DNA of 64,000 bases from Bacillota bacterium (GCA_023444095.1 JAEZRP010000006.1:1-64000); one strand, 5' to 3'. Positions 1 to 10,286 are shown, numbered from the stretch's first letter. The notes: generated from the letters alone by a model not told the origin. Numbers and translations: made by a program.

Positions 1-341
1 AGCTGGATCACCGGGATCGACAGCTCGGTCGCCAGCTCGAGCGCCTTTTGCATGATCTCAAGGCCGCGGCGCTCGGTCGCCGGATCGGCGCTGCCCAGCG
101 GGTATTTGCGATGGGCGCTCAGACAAATGCTCGAAAAGGGCAGGCCCGCTTCGCGCGCCTTGTCACGTAAGGCCCTGCGCTCCGCCGCGGACCAGTCGAG
201 CCGGGCGAGGCGCTCGTCGGTCTCGTCCACGCTCAGCTCCATCGCGTCAAACCCGGCCAGCTTCGCCGCTTCCAGCCGCCTATCCCAGTCCAGATCGGCG
301 GGCACCGCCTTTTCGTAAAGTCCCAGTTGGTATTGCTTCAT
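1..341 (-). CDS. L-ribulose/L-xylulose-5-phosphate 3-epimerase, N-terminal part (cut by window edge)
   Basis: About 113 N-terminal residues are present, starting at an ATG at 341 with the reading MKQYQLGLYEKAVPAD. The conserved pieces MELSVDETDERLARLDW and CLSAHRKYPLGS match the UlaE/SgbU family of TIM-barrel sugar-phosphate epimerases, which interconvert L-ribulose-5-phosphate or L-xylulose-5-phosphate with the D-xylulose or L-ribulose epimer in ascorbate/pentulose catabolism. The C-terminal part, with the metal ligands, lies outside the window. The family is clear; the exact substrate cannot be decided from this fragment. Confidence 0.85.
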   Translation of the reverse strand, partial: MKQYQLGLYEKAVPADLDWDRRLEAAKLAGFDAMELSVDETDERLARLDWSAAERRALRDKAREAGLPFSSICLSAHRKYPLGSADPATERRGLEIMQKALELATELSIPVIQ

Positions 342-367
342 ATGCCCTGCCTCCACTATGCAAATGG

Positions 368-387
368 GGGTCGCCGTAAGGCGACCC
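368..387 (-). terminator. Terminator-like hairpin after RNase P RNA
   Basis: An 8-bp perfect stem (GGGTCGCC / GGCGACCC, loop of 4) lies just downstream of the 3' end of the RNase P RNA on the minus strand. The following U tract is weak (CCATTT), so it may also act as a processing boundary. Confidence 0.65.
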
Positions 388-396
388 AATAAAGAT

Positions 397-736
397 GGTG
401 AGTGCTGTCTATAAGCCGAGTTCTGTCGCGGACGACCATCTATCTAGGCCCGCGGTTGCCAGCGGGCTCCAGCGATTACCCGGGAGCGTGACGGGCCGCC
501 ACACAATGCTCCCCTATCAATCTTGCACCAGGTGGGGTTTACAGAGCGGACAAGTCGCCAAGCCGCTGGTGAGCTCTTACCTCACCTTTCCACCATCGCA
601 CGCTTTCGCGGGCAGTCTATTTCTGTTGCACTTTCCTTGGAGTCGCCTCCACCGGCAGTTAACCGGCACCCTGCCCTTCGGAGCTCGGACTTTCCTCAGA
701 CGGTCAAGCCGCCTGCGACCGTCCGACATGCTCAGA
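397..736 (-). ncRNA. rnpB: RNase P RNA (catalytic RNA subunit)
   Basis: Read on the minus strand, the sequence contains the universal core GAGGAAAGTCCGAGCTCC, the ACAGAAA and GGTAAGAGCTCACC segments, and the 3' signature AGAACTCGGCTTATAGACAG. The ends are set by a P1 helix: TGAG..TGTC near 734 pairs with GACA..CTCA near 399. The length of about 340 nt fits a bacterial RNase P RNA, which matures tRNA 5' ends together with RnpA. It lies 24 nt downstream of the zinc-ribbon gene and could be read through from the dnaG-rpoD operon or have its own promoter. Exact 5' and 3' ends are uncertain by a few bases. Confidence 0.95.
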
Positions 737-759
737 CCAAATGATTATACCACACCCGG

Positions 760-1467
760 TCAGTCTTCGCAATAGAGAATCCTTCCACAGTTGTCGCACT
801 CGATCAGCTTGTCGGTCTCCCGGATGAGGCGCAACGTCGCCGACGGAAGCTGCATGAAGCAGCCGCAGCACTGGCCGTCCGAGAGCCGCGCCATGGGCGG
901 CGTGGAATGCTGCTTGATCGCCTTGTAGCGCTCAAGGAGCAGCGGATCGACCTTCTTCGCCTCGCGCTCGATGTTCGCACGCATCTGGGTGAGCTTTGCG
1001 GTGTCGTCCTTGAACTCGCGGTCGTAGATCTCGCGAATCTGGTCGTACTCCATCTTCGCCTTCGCTGCGCGCACGCGGATCTCCTTCTGCTGGGAATCGC
1101 GCGTGTCGGCGTCCTTGCGCATCTTCTGGAGCTCCTGCTCGTAGCGGACAAGCGAGTCGGCCAGCTTCTGCATGGCGTCGATCTTGCGCGCGGCGTCGTC
1201 TGCGCCCGCTGGCGGGTTTTTGTCAATCTCCTCGAGCATGGCGGAGAGAACGCCGCTCAGCCGGTCCGCCTCGTCACGCACGGCCTCAAGCCTGTCCTGC
1301 ATCACGGCGATTTCCTGCTCGATCTTCTTCATGTTGTTTTGCTGTTCCAGCAAAAAATTGCGGTGCTTAATGAGCGTCTGGCGGTTCTCCGACTTGCGCA
1401 TTTCCGCCTCGAAGTTGTCTGCCGCAATGTCCACCTGCATAAAGTCCCAAAGTGATTTTAGCTGCAC
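760..1467 (-). CDS. Coiled-coil protein with C-terminal C4 zinc ribbon
   Basis: A 235-residue protein starting at GTG 1467, preceded by ATGGAGGGATAAAC, a good SD. Residues 15 to about 190 are strongly helical and charged, typical of a coiled coil. The C-terminus carries CCGCFMQLP and CDNCGRILYC, a CxxC...CxxC zinc ribbon of the PF02591 (DUF164) family. Members are found next to NIF3-family genes across bacteria, as here, where the gene starts 15 nt after the NIF3 stop. The molecular function is unsettled; nucleic-acid or ribosome-related roles have been suggested. Last protein gene of the dnaG-rpoD operon before rnpB. Confidence 0.85.
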   Translation of the reverse strand: MQLKSLWDFMQVDIAADNFEAEMRKSENRQTLIKHRNFLLEQQNNMKKIEQEIAVMQDRLEAVRDEADRLSGVLSAMLEEIDKNPPAGADDAARKIDAMQKLADSLVRYEQELQKMRKDADTRDSQQKEIRVRAAKAKMEYDQIREIYDREFKDDTAKLTQMRANIEREAKKVDPLLLERYKAIKQHSTPPMARLSDGQCCGCFMQLPSATLRLIRETDKLIECDNCGRILYCED

Positions 1468-1482
1468 GTTTATCCCTCCATA

Positions 1483-2229
1483 TTACAAGAACGGTTCGAT
1501 GGCGCTCTCTGTGATTTCGATGTCGAGGCCGGTCGATCTCAGGATTCCGGCCATGTGGCGGACGGCGGGCCATTCGGTCGCGGCGTGTCCCGCCTCGAGC
1601 ACGCACATGCCCCCGTCGAGCGCGGAAAGCGCCCTGTGGTAGCCGATCTCGCCCGTCACGAACGCGTCCGCGCCCGCACGTTGAGCGATCTCCGCGCTGT
1701 CGCCGCCCGCGCCGCCCAGGACGGCGATCCGGGAGACGATGGTTTCCGGCCTTCCGTAGCGCCGCACGACCCCGCCGAGCCTCTCCCCCACGCGATCCGC
1801 GAAGGCATAAAGGGGCGTCGGCTGGACAAAGCCGATCCGGACGCCGCCCGCGAGGGGCAGCGCGCCCGATATCCCGAGCGCGTCCGCGAGCGCGTCGTTC
1901 ACTCCGCTTCCCGCGGCGTCGTAGTTTGTGTGCATGGCGGCGAGACTCTTTCGCTCCCGAACGAGCAGCGCGAGGAGTCTCCCCTCCGCGTCGTCCTCCG
2001 CAAGATTCCTGCGCGCGTGAAACAGGATGGGGTGATGGGTCACGATGAGCTCCGCGCCTTTTTCGACCGCCTCGTCCAGAACGGCCTCGGTCAGATCGAG
2101 CGCGACGAGAACGCGGTTGACCACGCTTTCCCCGCTGCCCGCGAGCAGGCCCACGTTGTCGTAGTCCTCCGCAAGGGAGGCGGGCATGCGCTCCTCAAGC
2201 GCCGCGCATATGTACTTCACCCGGACCAT
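1483..2229 (-). CDS. NIF3-like dinuclear metal centre protein (YqfO type)
   Basis: A 248-residue protein of the NIF3/GTP cyclohydrolase I type 2-like family. Metal-binding pieces seen are ELIVTHHPILFH near the N-terminus, MHTNYD, and the C-terminal VLEAGHAATEW segment; these His/Asp/Glu residues hold two metals in homologues that form hexameric rings. It lacks the middle PII/CutA-like insert of longer homologues. Start at ATG 2229 has GGGAGGAGG upstream and overlaps the end of trmK by 13 nt, so the pair is probably translationally coupled. The pairing with trmK is classic in Firmicutes (yqfN-yqfO). The enzyme's true substrate is not known. Confidence 0.9.
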   Translation of the reverse strand: MVRVKYICAALEERMPASLAEDYDNVGLLAGSGESVVNRVLVALDLTEAVLDEAVEKGAELIVTHHPILFHARRNLAEDDAEGRLLALLVRERKSLAAMHTNYDAAGSGVNDALADALGISGALPLAGGVRIGFVQPTPLYAFADRVGERLGGVVRRYGRPETIVSRIAVLGGAGGDSAEIAQRAGADAFVTGEIGYHRALSALDGGMCVLEAGHAATEWPAVRHMAGILRSTGLDIEITESAIEPFL

Positions 2230-2899
2230 CGTGCAACCTCCTCCCAGATCAAAAGTTCCCGCCGCATGGCGGTGTCGTCCGCGCCTCCCGCGGCCATGCC
2301 GAAGAGCGCCTTCTTGGCCACGCGGACCTTGTATTTGGCGTAGTCGGCAAGTTCTGCGGGGCGGCGCAAAAGAATCACGGGCCCGACCAGAAGCTGCGCC
2401 TCGTCGTAGCTTGCCCTCCCCCGCTCTGCGGCAATCACCGGATAAAGCCGATGTCCGTCGCGCACGATCCGCTCATCCGCAATACAAAAACCATGTTCCG
2501 CGAGCGCCTCGCGCAGCTCCCGCACGGCGACATTCGGCTGGAGCACCAGCCGCGCGCCCCCGAGCGTTTCGGCCCCGCGCGCGACGATGCCCGCGATCGT
2601 CAAACCGCCCATGCCCGCGATCACGCAGGCATCCGGCTTTTCCGGCAGCGCCGCCGCGCCGTCGCCGGCGTGGAAGCTCGCGCGCGCGGAAAGTCCGAGC
2701 GTCGAAATGAGGCGCCGCGCCTTCTCGAGCGACGCCCCGGAGATGTCGGAAAACAGGACGCGTTCGCAGCGCCCCGTCTGCAGCATGTACGCGCCAAGCC
2801 TGCCGTGGTCGCAGCCGATGTCAGCGAGCACGCGGCATTCCCCGCACATCTCGCTCAGGGCGGAAAGGCGGGGATCGACGTTGATCGAGCCGCGCGGCA

Positions 2900-2900
<1 letters not shown>
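2217..2900 (-). CDS. trmK: tRNA (adenine(22)-N1)-methyltransferase
   Basis: A 227-residue Rossmann methyltransferase. The SAM-binding motif I is ADIGCDHGRLGAYML near residue 27, followed by DISGASLEKAR and the motif ACVIAGMGGLTIAGI. This is the TrmK (YqfN) family, which makes m1A22 in tRNAs of Gram-positive bacteria. The start codon overlaps the rpoD stop (TGATG) and the gene overlaps the NIF3 gene by 13 nt, placing it firmly in the dnaG-rpoD operon, its usual location in Firmicutes. Confidence 0.92.
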
Positions 2901-3988
<1,088 letters not shown>

Positions 3989-4011
3989 ATGGGGCCACTC
4001 CTTTCGACCGG

Positions 4012-5724
4012 TCAATTGCGCGCTTTCCCAATGAGCATTTCGTAGCGCGCTATCAGTTCCTTCTTTTGTTCGTCATCGGCTATCTTGATCTGCTCAAGAA
4101 GCTTCGTAATTTGTCGTTTGGTGCGCGATTCCCGTATCGCGGCGAGAAGCTCCTGCGCCATTGCAAGCGGATCTTTCAGATCCTCGAGCTCATGATCCGC
4201 ATTGATGTCCGCCAGGAATTGCGTGCGCTCGTCGTCCCCGAGATTGGCGATAAACGAAGCAATGTTGTTTCCTTCGATCATCCACTGCGCCGCGCGCGCG
4301 TTGACGGAAGCGTCGAAGTCGTCCGGCGCGACGGTTTCAGGCGGAATCAGGCCCTTCGCGATCAGCGCGAGGAGCGTCCCTTCCGCGCGCGCGGCCTTCA
4401 GAGGATTCCGCTCGCGGCGCGCGCGGGGAGCAAGCTCCCTTTGCGGCGTTGCCGCACCGACCTGCCGGGCGAGGATGTCCCGGTCGTAACCGGTTTCGTT
4501 TGCGAGCTTGCGCAGATGGTTCTCCGCCTCCACAGGATTTTTGACCGTCCGGATGATCCCGCAGGCGGCAAGCGCGTACCGGGTCATTCCGTCCTGGGTC
4601 GTGAGGTCGATGTCGTCCTTCGCGCGGATCATCCGGTACTCGATGCCCTCGATCTTCCTGAGATTTTCAAAGCCCGAAAGCCCGTGCGCCTTCACGAAGT
4701 CGTCCGGGTCCATGCCGCCGGGATAGTCGATCACGCGCGTCCCGAGCCCCGCCGCGTCGAGGATGTCGAGCGCGCGAAGGGCCGCCCTGCGGCCCGCGGA
4801 GTCTCCGTCATAGCTTATCCAAACCTCGCCCGCGTAACGCTTCATCAGAAGAGATTGTTCCTCCGTGAGCGCCGTTCCGAGCGTCGCGACGACGCCTTGA
4901 ACGCCGTGCTTCCTTAATGATACCACGTCCATGTACCCTTCAACCAAGACCAGATGCCCCACCTGTCGCTCGTTTTTCGCAAAATTCAACGCGTAAAGGT
5001 TGTTGCGCTTGTTGAACACCGGGGTGTCCGGGGTGTTAAGGTACTTGGGCTGGCCGTCCCCCATCGCGCGCCCGCCGAAACCGAGGACCTTCCCCTGCGG
5101 GCTGATGATCGGGAAGATCACGCGCGCGCGGAACAGATCGTACGCGCGCCCGTCGCGCAGGCCGATGAGCCCCGCCGCCTGAAGCTCTTCGCGCGAAAAG
5201 CCCATCCCTTCGAGCTCCCGCAAGAGGTCGTCCCAGCCGGACGGCGACGCGCCGAGACCGAAGCGCCTGATGTCCGCGTCCGCGAGTCCGCGACCGTAGA
5301 GATACTTGAGCGCCTGCGCGCCCTGGTCCGTCCAGAGAAGCGCGTGGAAATAGCGTGCGGCGGCGACGTTCGCCTCGTAGATCCGCTCCCGCGCGCCCGA
5401 TGTGATCCGGGGGCCGGCGGACGCGTCGTCGGGGAGATCCATGTGCGCGCGCTCGGCCAGATGCTTCACGGCGTCCGGGAACTCCATGCGCTCCACGTCC
5501 ATCACGAAATTGAACACAGTGCCGCCCTTGTGACAGCCAAAGCAATAGTAGAGCTGGCTCTCGCTGTCTACACTGAAGGACGGCGTCTTTTCGTTGTGAA
5601 ACGGACACAGACCCCAGAAGCGTTTACCCTTCTGCTTCAATCTGACGTACTCGCCGACGACTTCCTCGATGGGAACCCTCGAGCGAAGTTCTTCCAGCCA
5701 CGCGTCGGTAAACCTTCCCGCCAT
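4012..5724 (-). CDS. dnaG: DNA primase
   Basis: A 570-residue primase that makes RNA primers for replication. The CHC2 zinc site is formed by Cys40, His43, Cys61 and Cys64 (GLCPFH ... YYCFGCH). The TOPRIM catalytic core follows (LVLVEGYMDVVSL, ISYDGDSAGRRAA). A C-terminal helicase-binding part ends in coiled segments. I chose ATG 5724, which has AAAGGTGAAGGGGAG upstream and begins MAGRFTDAWLEELRSRV, the usual family start; an in-frame ATG at 5862 would add 46 unconserved residues. First gene of the dnaG-rpoD-trmK-NIF3-zinc ribbon operon. Confidence 0.97.
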   Translation of the reverse strand: MAGRFTDAWLEELRSRVPIEEVVGEYVRLKQKGKRFWGLCPFHNEKTPSFSVDSESQLYYCFGCHKGGTVFNFVMDVERMEFPDAVKHLAERAHMDLPDDASAGPRITSGARERIYEANVAAARYFHALLWTDQGAQALKYLYGRGLADADIRRFGLGASPSGWDDLLRELEGMGFSREELQAAGLIGLRDGRAYDLFRARVIFPIISPQGKVLGFGGRAMGDGQPKYLNTPDTPVFNKRNNLYALNFAKNERQVGHLVLVEGYMDVVSLRKHGVQGVVATLGTALTEEQSLLMKRYAGEVWISYDGDSAGRRAALRALDILDAAGLGTRVIDYPGGMDPDDFVKAHGLSGFENLRKIEGIEYRMIRAKDDIDLTTQDGMTRYALAACGIIRTVKNPVEAENHLRKLANETGYDRDILARQVGAATPQRELAPRARRERNPLKAARAEGTLLALIAKGLIPPETVAPDDFDASVNARAAQWMIEGNNIASFIANLGDDERTQFLADINADHELEDLKDPLAMAQELLAAIRESRTKRQITKLLEQIKIADDEQKKELIARYEMLIGKARN

Positions 5725-5989
5725 CTGCTCCCCTTCACCTTTATGATGATCGTGCCGCGTTTGAGCGACAGTATATATCATTCGCCGGGGGAGACAAATT
5801 TCCTGCATGTATCGATCAAAATACAGCAATTTATCAGTCATCGTCGCGTCGTCGCGTACCAATTATTCCCCGCACCCATGGTATATACCACGTGCCCGGT
5901 GCGAAACCTTTGTTTGTCGCGTTTTTTAACAAAATATAAACTGATTAATTCAAAACGGCAAACAATTTTCGCATTTTTGGCGCAAGCTG
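5725..5989. promoter_or_regulatory. AT-rich divergent intergenic region before dnaG
   Basis: About 265 nt separate dnaG (minus) from the promoter of the plus-strand gene at 6051. The region is clearly AT-richer than the coding DNA around it. A TATACT-like -10 on the minus strand at 5770-5775 could serve dnaG, but I see no good -35 at the right distance. A palindrome CATGGTATATACCACG lies near 5878-5893 and may be an operator. No gene is seen here. Confidence 0.4.
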
Positions 5990-6017
5990 TTGATTTCGTC
6001 CGCATCCATGCTATAAT
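5990..6017 (+). promoter_or_regulatory. Sigma-A promoter for the gene at 6051
   Basis: TTGATT (5990-5995), 16-nt spacer, TATAAT (6012-6017). The expected transcription start is about 25 nt before the ATG. Confidence 0.75.
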
Positions 6018-6050
6018 CTACTTATTCTTTTGGAACGGCGAGGAGACGCG

Positions 6051-6695
6051 ATGAATTTTCATCCTGAATACGTTTACGTCATGTTCTCGGCAACCGACTG
6101 CTCGGTCGGCCGATTCATCCGCAAAATGACCCGGAGCAAATATAACCACGTCTCAGTCAGCTTCGACCCGGACATGCAGAGCCTCTATTCCTTCGCGCGC
6201 TACCACCAGTCCGCGCCATTCTATGCGGGCTTCGTCGAGGAATCGCTCATGCGCTACCAACTTTCGGGTCGGCAGGCTACCGTCAAGGTATGCAGGATCC
6301 GGCTTTCCGATCAACAGGCCGGTGCGCTTACGCGCGCGGTGGACGAGGTGCAGGCCTCCTCGGGCGAATACATCTACAACTACCTTTCGGCGCTCACCTT
6401 TCTGGCCCACAGGCGCTTTGATGTGCCGAGGGCCTTCACCTGCGTGGATTTCGCCGTGTGGCTCCTCTCCCGCGCGGGGATCCATGAGGTTCCGGACGCG
6501 TTTTTCACCATCGCGGACCTCGAGGCGGCGCTTCAGAAATACGTCATCTTTGAAGGCGAGAGCCAGTTCTACGCGGACGCGTTGACGTGGGGAAACGACG
6601 CGTACGCGGATCACCTCACCCGCAGGGGATACGTCAAGGGAACCGCCTCGATCCTCGGGAAGCTCTTCTACCGGACGGTCGCGCGCATGCTGTAA
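6051..6695 (+). CDS. Hypothetical protein, possible permuted NlpC/P60 (papain-like) fold
   Basis: A 214-residue protein without signal peptide. The order of conserved features is a His in KYNHVSVSFD (about residue 33), then SLYSFARY, then a Cys in FTCVDFAVWLLS (about residue 133). A His before the Cys is the order seen in circularly permuted NlpC/P60 (YiiX-type) enzymes, so a cysteine hydrolase or amidase is plausible, but I cannot name a substrate. ATG 6051 follows GAGGAG with good spacing. It stands alone: the next gene has its own consensus promoter. The His and Cys are observed; the fold assignment is inference. Confidence 0.6.
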   Translation: MNFHPEYVYVMFSATDCSVGRFIRKMTRSKYNHVSVSFDPDMQSLYSFARYHQSAPFYAGFVEESLMRYQLSGRQATVKVCRIRLSDQQAGALTRAVDEVQASSGEYIYNYLSALTFLAHRRFDVPRAFTCVDFAVWLLSRAGIHEVPDAFFTIADLEAALQKYVIFEGESQFYADALTWGNDAYADHLTRRGYVKGTASILGKLFYRTVARML

Positions 6696-6697
6696 TA

Positions 6698-6727
6698 TTG
6701 ACACGACAGTTAAATATATGCTATAAT
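6698..6727 (+). promoter_or_regulatory. Consensus sigma-A promoter for the kinase-glucosidase operon
   Basis: Perfect TTGACA (6698-6703) and perfect TATAAT (6722-6727) with an 18-nt spacer, about 28 nt upstream of the ATG at 6756. It drives the NahK-like kinase and the GH3 gene. Confidence 0.85.
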
Positions 6728-6755
6728 TCCGTAGATCAAAGGGTGGAGGCGCAGC

Positions 6756-7859
6756 ATGGTCTACAATGAAATCAAGCATATATTGCCTTATTTTTCGTTC
6801 AAGGGGCGATACGTCGACGGCGTCGAGCTCACCAGCGGCAACATCAACAACACCTATCGGCTCGCTTACGACCTGGGCGGCGAGATGGAGTTCTACACGC
6901 TTCAGCACATCAATAAATATGTATTTAAAAAGCCTCACGACGTGATGAGCAATATCGAGCGCGTGACGGGGCATCTTTCGCGCGCGTACGAGCGGCAGGA
7001 AATCGATCCCGCCCGCCACGTTCTGACGCTGATCCCCGTGCGCGAGGGCGGGTATCTTCATCAGGACATGGAGGGCAACTACTGGCGCGCGTACCGCTAC
7101 ATCACGGGTACCACGGCATACGACGCGCCGAAAAAGGCCGGCCACCTTTTTGAAACGGGACGGGCGTTTGGGGAATTCCAGAAGCTTTTGTGCGATTTCC
7201 CGGTAGACATGCTTCACGACACCATCCCGGACTTCCACAACACGCAGCGGCGCTTCTTCTCGTTCGTGGCGTCCGTGTCAGCCGACAAGGCCGACCGCGT
7301 GGGCAAGGTAGACGACGAGATCGAGTTCATGTTCGAGCACAGGCGGCTCATGAACATGATCGTGAAAAAGCTGCAGGCCGGGCTCTATCCCCTGCGCGTC
7401 ACGCATAACGACACGAAGATCAACAACGTCCTGATCGACGACGATTCGGACAAGGCCGTATGCGTGATCGACCTCGACACCGTCATGCCCGGTTCCTCCC
7501 TCTACGACTACGGCGACGCCATCCGCTTCTGCGCCTCCACCGCTGCCGAGGACGAGGAGGACACATCGAAAATTTCCCTCGATATGGATAGGTTCCGCCT
7601 TTTCACCGAGGGCTTTTTGAGCGAGGTCAACGGTTTTCTGACCGAGGATGAGGTGCAGGACCTTCCGCTCGGCGCGCTCGTCATTACCTGCGAGCTGGCG
7701 ATGCGGTTCCTGACGGACTACATCGACGGCGATCTGTACTTCAAGGTGCGCTCACCGGAGCACAACCTGGTGCGCGCGCGGGCGCAGATCGCGCTTCTCA
7801 AGGATATGGAAAAAAAGCGCGGCGAGATGCAGCGGATCGTGGACGATTTTATCAGATAA
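6756..7859 (+). CDS. NahK-like sugar kinase (aminoglycoside phosphotransferase fold)
   Basis: A 367-residue kinase of the APH/choline-kinase fold. It has an N-terminal nucleotide-binding part with LTSGNINNTYRL, the catalytic loop THNDTKINNV (His217, Asp219, Asn224) and the metal-binding VIDLDTVMPG (Asp239, Asp241). These features are those of N-acetylhexosamine 1-kinases (NahK/LnpB), which make GlcNAc-1-P or GalNAc-1-P in the lacto-N-biose pathway of bifidobacteria. The true sugar is unknown. It is followed after 16 nt by a GH3 glycosidase, which could supply its substrate. A second member of the family is at 17654-18709. SD GGTGGAGG is well placed. Confidence 0.8.
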   Translation: MVYNEIKHILPYFSFKGRYVDGVELTSGNINNTYRLAYDLGGEMEFYTLQHINKYVFKKPHDVMSNIERVTGHLSRAYERQEIDPARHVLTLIPVREGGYLHQDMEGNYWRAYRYITGTTAYDAPKKAGHLFETGRAFGEFQKLLCDFPVDMLHDTIPDFHNTQRRFFSFVASVSADKADRVGKVDDEIEFMFEHRRLMNMIVKKLQAGLYPLRVTHNDTKINNVLIDDDSDKAVCVIDLDTVMPGSSLYDYGDAIRFCASTAAEDEEDTSKISLDMDRFRLFTEGFLSEVNGFLTEDEVQDLPLGALVITCELAMRFLTDYIDGDLYFKVRSPEHNLVRARAQIALLKDMEKKRGEMQRIVDDFIR

Positions 7860-7875
7860 AAAAGGAGGCGGTCGG

Positions 7876-10134
7876 ATGGATGTGAAGGCCATCGTCAGCC
7901 AGATGACCCTGGAAGAGAAGGCGGGCATGTGCTCGGGCTCCGACATGTGGCGCCTGAAGGGCGTGGAGAGGCTCGGGATTCCCTCCGTCATGGTGACGGA
8001 CGGCCCGCACGGCCTGCGCAAGCAGTCGGGCGCGTCCGATCACCTTGGGATCAACGATTCGGTCGTCGCGGTGTGCTTCCCCACCGCCGCGTCCCTGGCG
8101 TCGACGTTTGACCGCGCACTGGTACGAAAGGTCGGCGAGGCGCTTGGCGACGCGTGCCAGGCGGAGGACGTCGCGGTGATCCTCGGCCCCGGCGCGAACA
8201 TCAAGAGAAGCCCGCTGTGCGGAAGGAACTTCGAATACTTCAGCGAGGACCCGTACCTGACGGGCGAGATGGCGAAGGCGCACATATCGGGCGTCCAATC
8301 GAAGAACGTCGGGACGAGCCTCAAACACTTCGCGGTCAACAATCAGGAGACCCGGCGCATGACGGTGGACGCGCGCCTCGACGAGCGGACGCTCCGGGAA
8401 ATCTATCTCGCGGGCTTCGAAAAGGCCGTCGTCGAGGCGAAGCCCTGGACGGTCATGTGCTCCTACAACAAGATCAACGGAACCTACGGCTGCGAGAACC
8501 CGCACACGCTCACGGAGATTCTGCGCGACGCGTGGGGCTTTGAAGGCTATGTCATGACCGATTGGGGCGCGATGAACGACAAGATCGCCTCCATTCAGGC
8601 GGGCCTCGAGCTGCAGATGCCGGGCGGAAACGCGTCGGTCGACCGGAAGCTGGCGGACGCCGTCCGGAGCGGCGAACTCGACGAGGCGATTCTCGACCGC
8701 GCATGCGAAACGATTCTCTCCATCACCATGCGCTACGCTGAGAACCGCAGGCCCGATACGAAGTTCGACCATGCGGCGCACCACGCGCTCGCGCGCAAGG
8801 TTGAGGCCGAAGGCTGCGTGCTCCTCAAAAACAGCGGCGCACTGCCTCTCTGTTATAACGCGAAGGTCGCGCTCATCGGAAAGTTTGCCGCCGAGCCCGT
8901 CTTCCAGGGCGGCGGCAGCTCGCACATCAATCCGTGGAAGGTGGAAACCGCGCTCGACGCATTCAAGGAGTTTGGCGGCCAGGTAACCTACGCGCAGGGT
9001 TATAGGACCGAAAAGGAAGAGGCCGATCTGGCGCTCCTCGACGAGGCGGCAAAGGCGGCTGCCGCGGCGGATATCGCGATCGTATTTGCCGGGATGCCAG
9101 CGGGCTTTGAGAGCGAGGGCTACGACCGAAAGCACCTGAACCTGCCGGCGTGCCAGGACCAGCTCATTTCCATCGTCGCGGACGTTCAGCCGAACACGGT
9201 CGTCGTGCTCCACAACTCGTCTGCCGTCGCGATGCCGTGGCTCCGGAAGGTCTCCGCGGTGATCGAAGCGTACCTCGGCGGCGAGGCGGTCGGCGGCGCG
9301 ATCTACGACGTTGTGACCGGAAGCGTCAATCCCTCCGGTAAGCTTGCGGAAACCTTCCCGAACCGGATCGAGGACACGCCCGCTTTCCTCAACTTCCCGG
9401 GCTACGACGACGTCGTCGAGTATCGCGAGGGCATCTATGTCGGCTACCGCTATTACGACGCGAAGAAGATGGACGTTCTGTTTCCCTTCGGCCACGGCCT
9501 GAGCTACACGACGTTCGCATATTCCAATCTTACGATCGACAGAGCCGAAATGACGGACGAGGAGGAAGCGACCGTCCGCTGCGAAATCACCAACACCGGC
9601 AAGGTGTTCGGTCAGGAGGTCGCGCAGCTCTACGTAACCCGAAAGACAGGCGGCGTGCCGCGCGCGGTGCGCGAGCTGAAGGGCTTTCAGAAGGTTGCGC
9701 TCGATCCAGGGGAGACGAAGGCGGTCTCGTTTACACTCGGAAGGCGCGCCTTCGCCTACTTTAACGCGGAGATGAACGACTGGTGCGTCGAGGAAGGCGT
9801 ATATGGCGTCGAGATCGGCGCTTCATCGCGCGCAATCAGACTCGAGATCGAATTGAAAGTTCGCCCCGTGAAGCCGCACTACAGGCCCTTCACGCTCAAC
9901 AGCACGCTCGGAGATCTCATGAAAAACCCGGTCGCCGCGCCCGTCGTCGAGGTGCTTCTGAAGGCCGCCTTCCCCATGCCCGAGGATGGCGCACCCGTGC
10001 TCGGCATGGAGGGCGGGCTCCTCGAGATGCTCGGCAGCGCGCCCCTGCGCGCCATGGTCGGCTTCTCGCAGGGCGCATTCTCTGAGGAGCAGGCGCAGGC
10101 GATGCTCGACGGGATCAATGCGGGACTGGGGTAG
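7876..10134 (+). CDS. Glycoside hydrolase family 3, beta-glucosidase-like
   Basis: A 752-residue cytoplasmic GH3 enzyme without signal peptide. The N-terminal barrel has SVMVTDGPHGLR and KHFAVNNQETRR; the predicted nucleophile is Asp229 in YVMTDWGAMND. A second alpha/beta domain starts near 310 (EGCVLLKNSGALPL) and a fibronectin-III-like domain lies at about 570-640. About 100 extra C-terminal residues follow. The family hydrolyses terminal beta-glucosides, xylosides or N-acetylglucosaminides; the intracellular site fits cleavage of imported oligosaccharides. AAAGGAGG precedes ATG 7876, 16 nt after the kinase stop, so the two form an operon. The stop codon is TAG. Confidence 0.92.
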   Translation: MDVKAIVSQMTLEEKAGMCSGSDMWRLKGVERLGIPSVMVTDGPHGLRKQSGASDHLGINDSVVAVCFPTAASLASTFDRALVRKVGEALGDACQAEDVAVILGPGANIKRSPLCGRNFEYFSEDPYLTGEMAKAHISGVQSKNVGTSLKHFAVNNQETRRMTVDARLDERTLREIYLAGFEKAVVEAKPWTVMCSYNKINGTYGCENPHTLTEILRDAWGFEGYVMTDWGAMNDKIASIQAGLELQMPGGNASVDRKLADAVRSGELDEAILDRACETILSITMRYAENRRPDTKFDHAAHHALARKVEAEGCVLLKNSGALPLCYNAKVALIGKFAAEPVFQGGGSSHINPWKVETALDAFKEFGGQVTYAQGYRTEKEEADLALLDEAAKAAAAADIAIVFAGMPAGFESEGYDRKHLNLPACQDQLISIVADVQPNTVVVLHNSSAVAMPWLRKVSAVIEAYLGGEAVGGAIYDVVTGSVNPSGKLAETFPNRIEDTPAFLNFPGYDDVVEYREGIYVGYRYYDAKKMDVLFPFGHGLSYTTFAYSNLTIDRAEMTDEEEATVRCEITNTGKVFGQEVAQLYVTRKTGGVPRAVRELKGFQKVALDPGETKAVSFTLGRRAFAYFNAEMNDWCVEEGVYGVEIGASSRAIRLEIELKVRPVKPHYRPFTLNSTLGDLMKNPVAAPVVEVLLKAAFPMPEDGAPVLGMEGGLLEMLGSAPLRAMVGFSQGAFSEEQAQAMLDGINAGLG

Positions 10135-10247
10135 GAACGGGAGAAGGCCGGGGGAACGAAGGAACGCCGGACTCCACCCTCCGGGCCTCCCCCGCGAGGG
10201 ATATTGACCCATGAAAATCCCACATGAGAGTATAATAGGCTTACATG
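10135..10247. other. Intergenic stretch with a degenerate copy of the 3'-end repeat
   Basis: After the GH3 stop there are runs resembling the 53-bp repeat described at 36887 (CCGGACTCC.., CTCCCCCGCGAGGG, then AAAATCCC at about 10214-10221). The match is weaker than in the four clear copies. A TATAAT at 10231 and TTGACC at 10204 are 21 nt apart, too far for a normal promoter. Confidence 0.35.
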
Positions 10248-10286
10248 GCGATGCCCCGGGAGATCAAACCCCGGGGCATCGCTTTT
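10248..10286. terminator. Bidirectional rho-independent terminator
   Basis: GCGATGCCCCGG pairs with CCGGGGCATCGC around a short loop, followed on the plus strand by TTTT. It sits between the convergent GH3 and C26-peptidase genes and can serve both. Confidence 0.85.

Noticed and set aside
10204..10236. Promoter TTGACC ... TATAAT after the GH3 gene
   Set aside because: The spacer is 21 nt and no gene follows; the region is better read as a terminator and repeat remnant.
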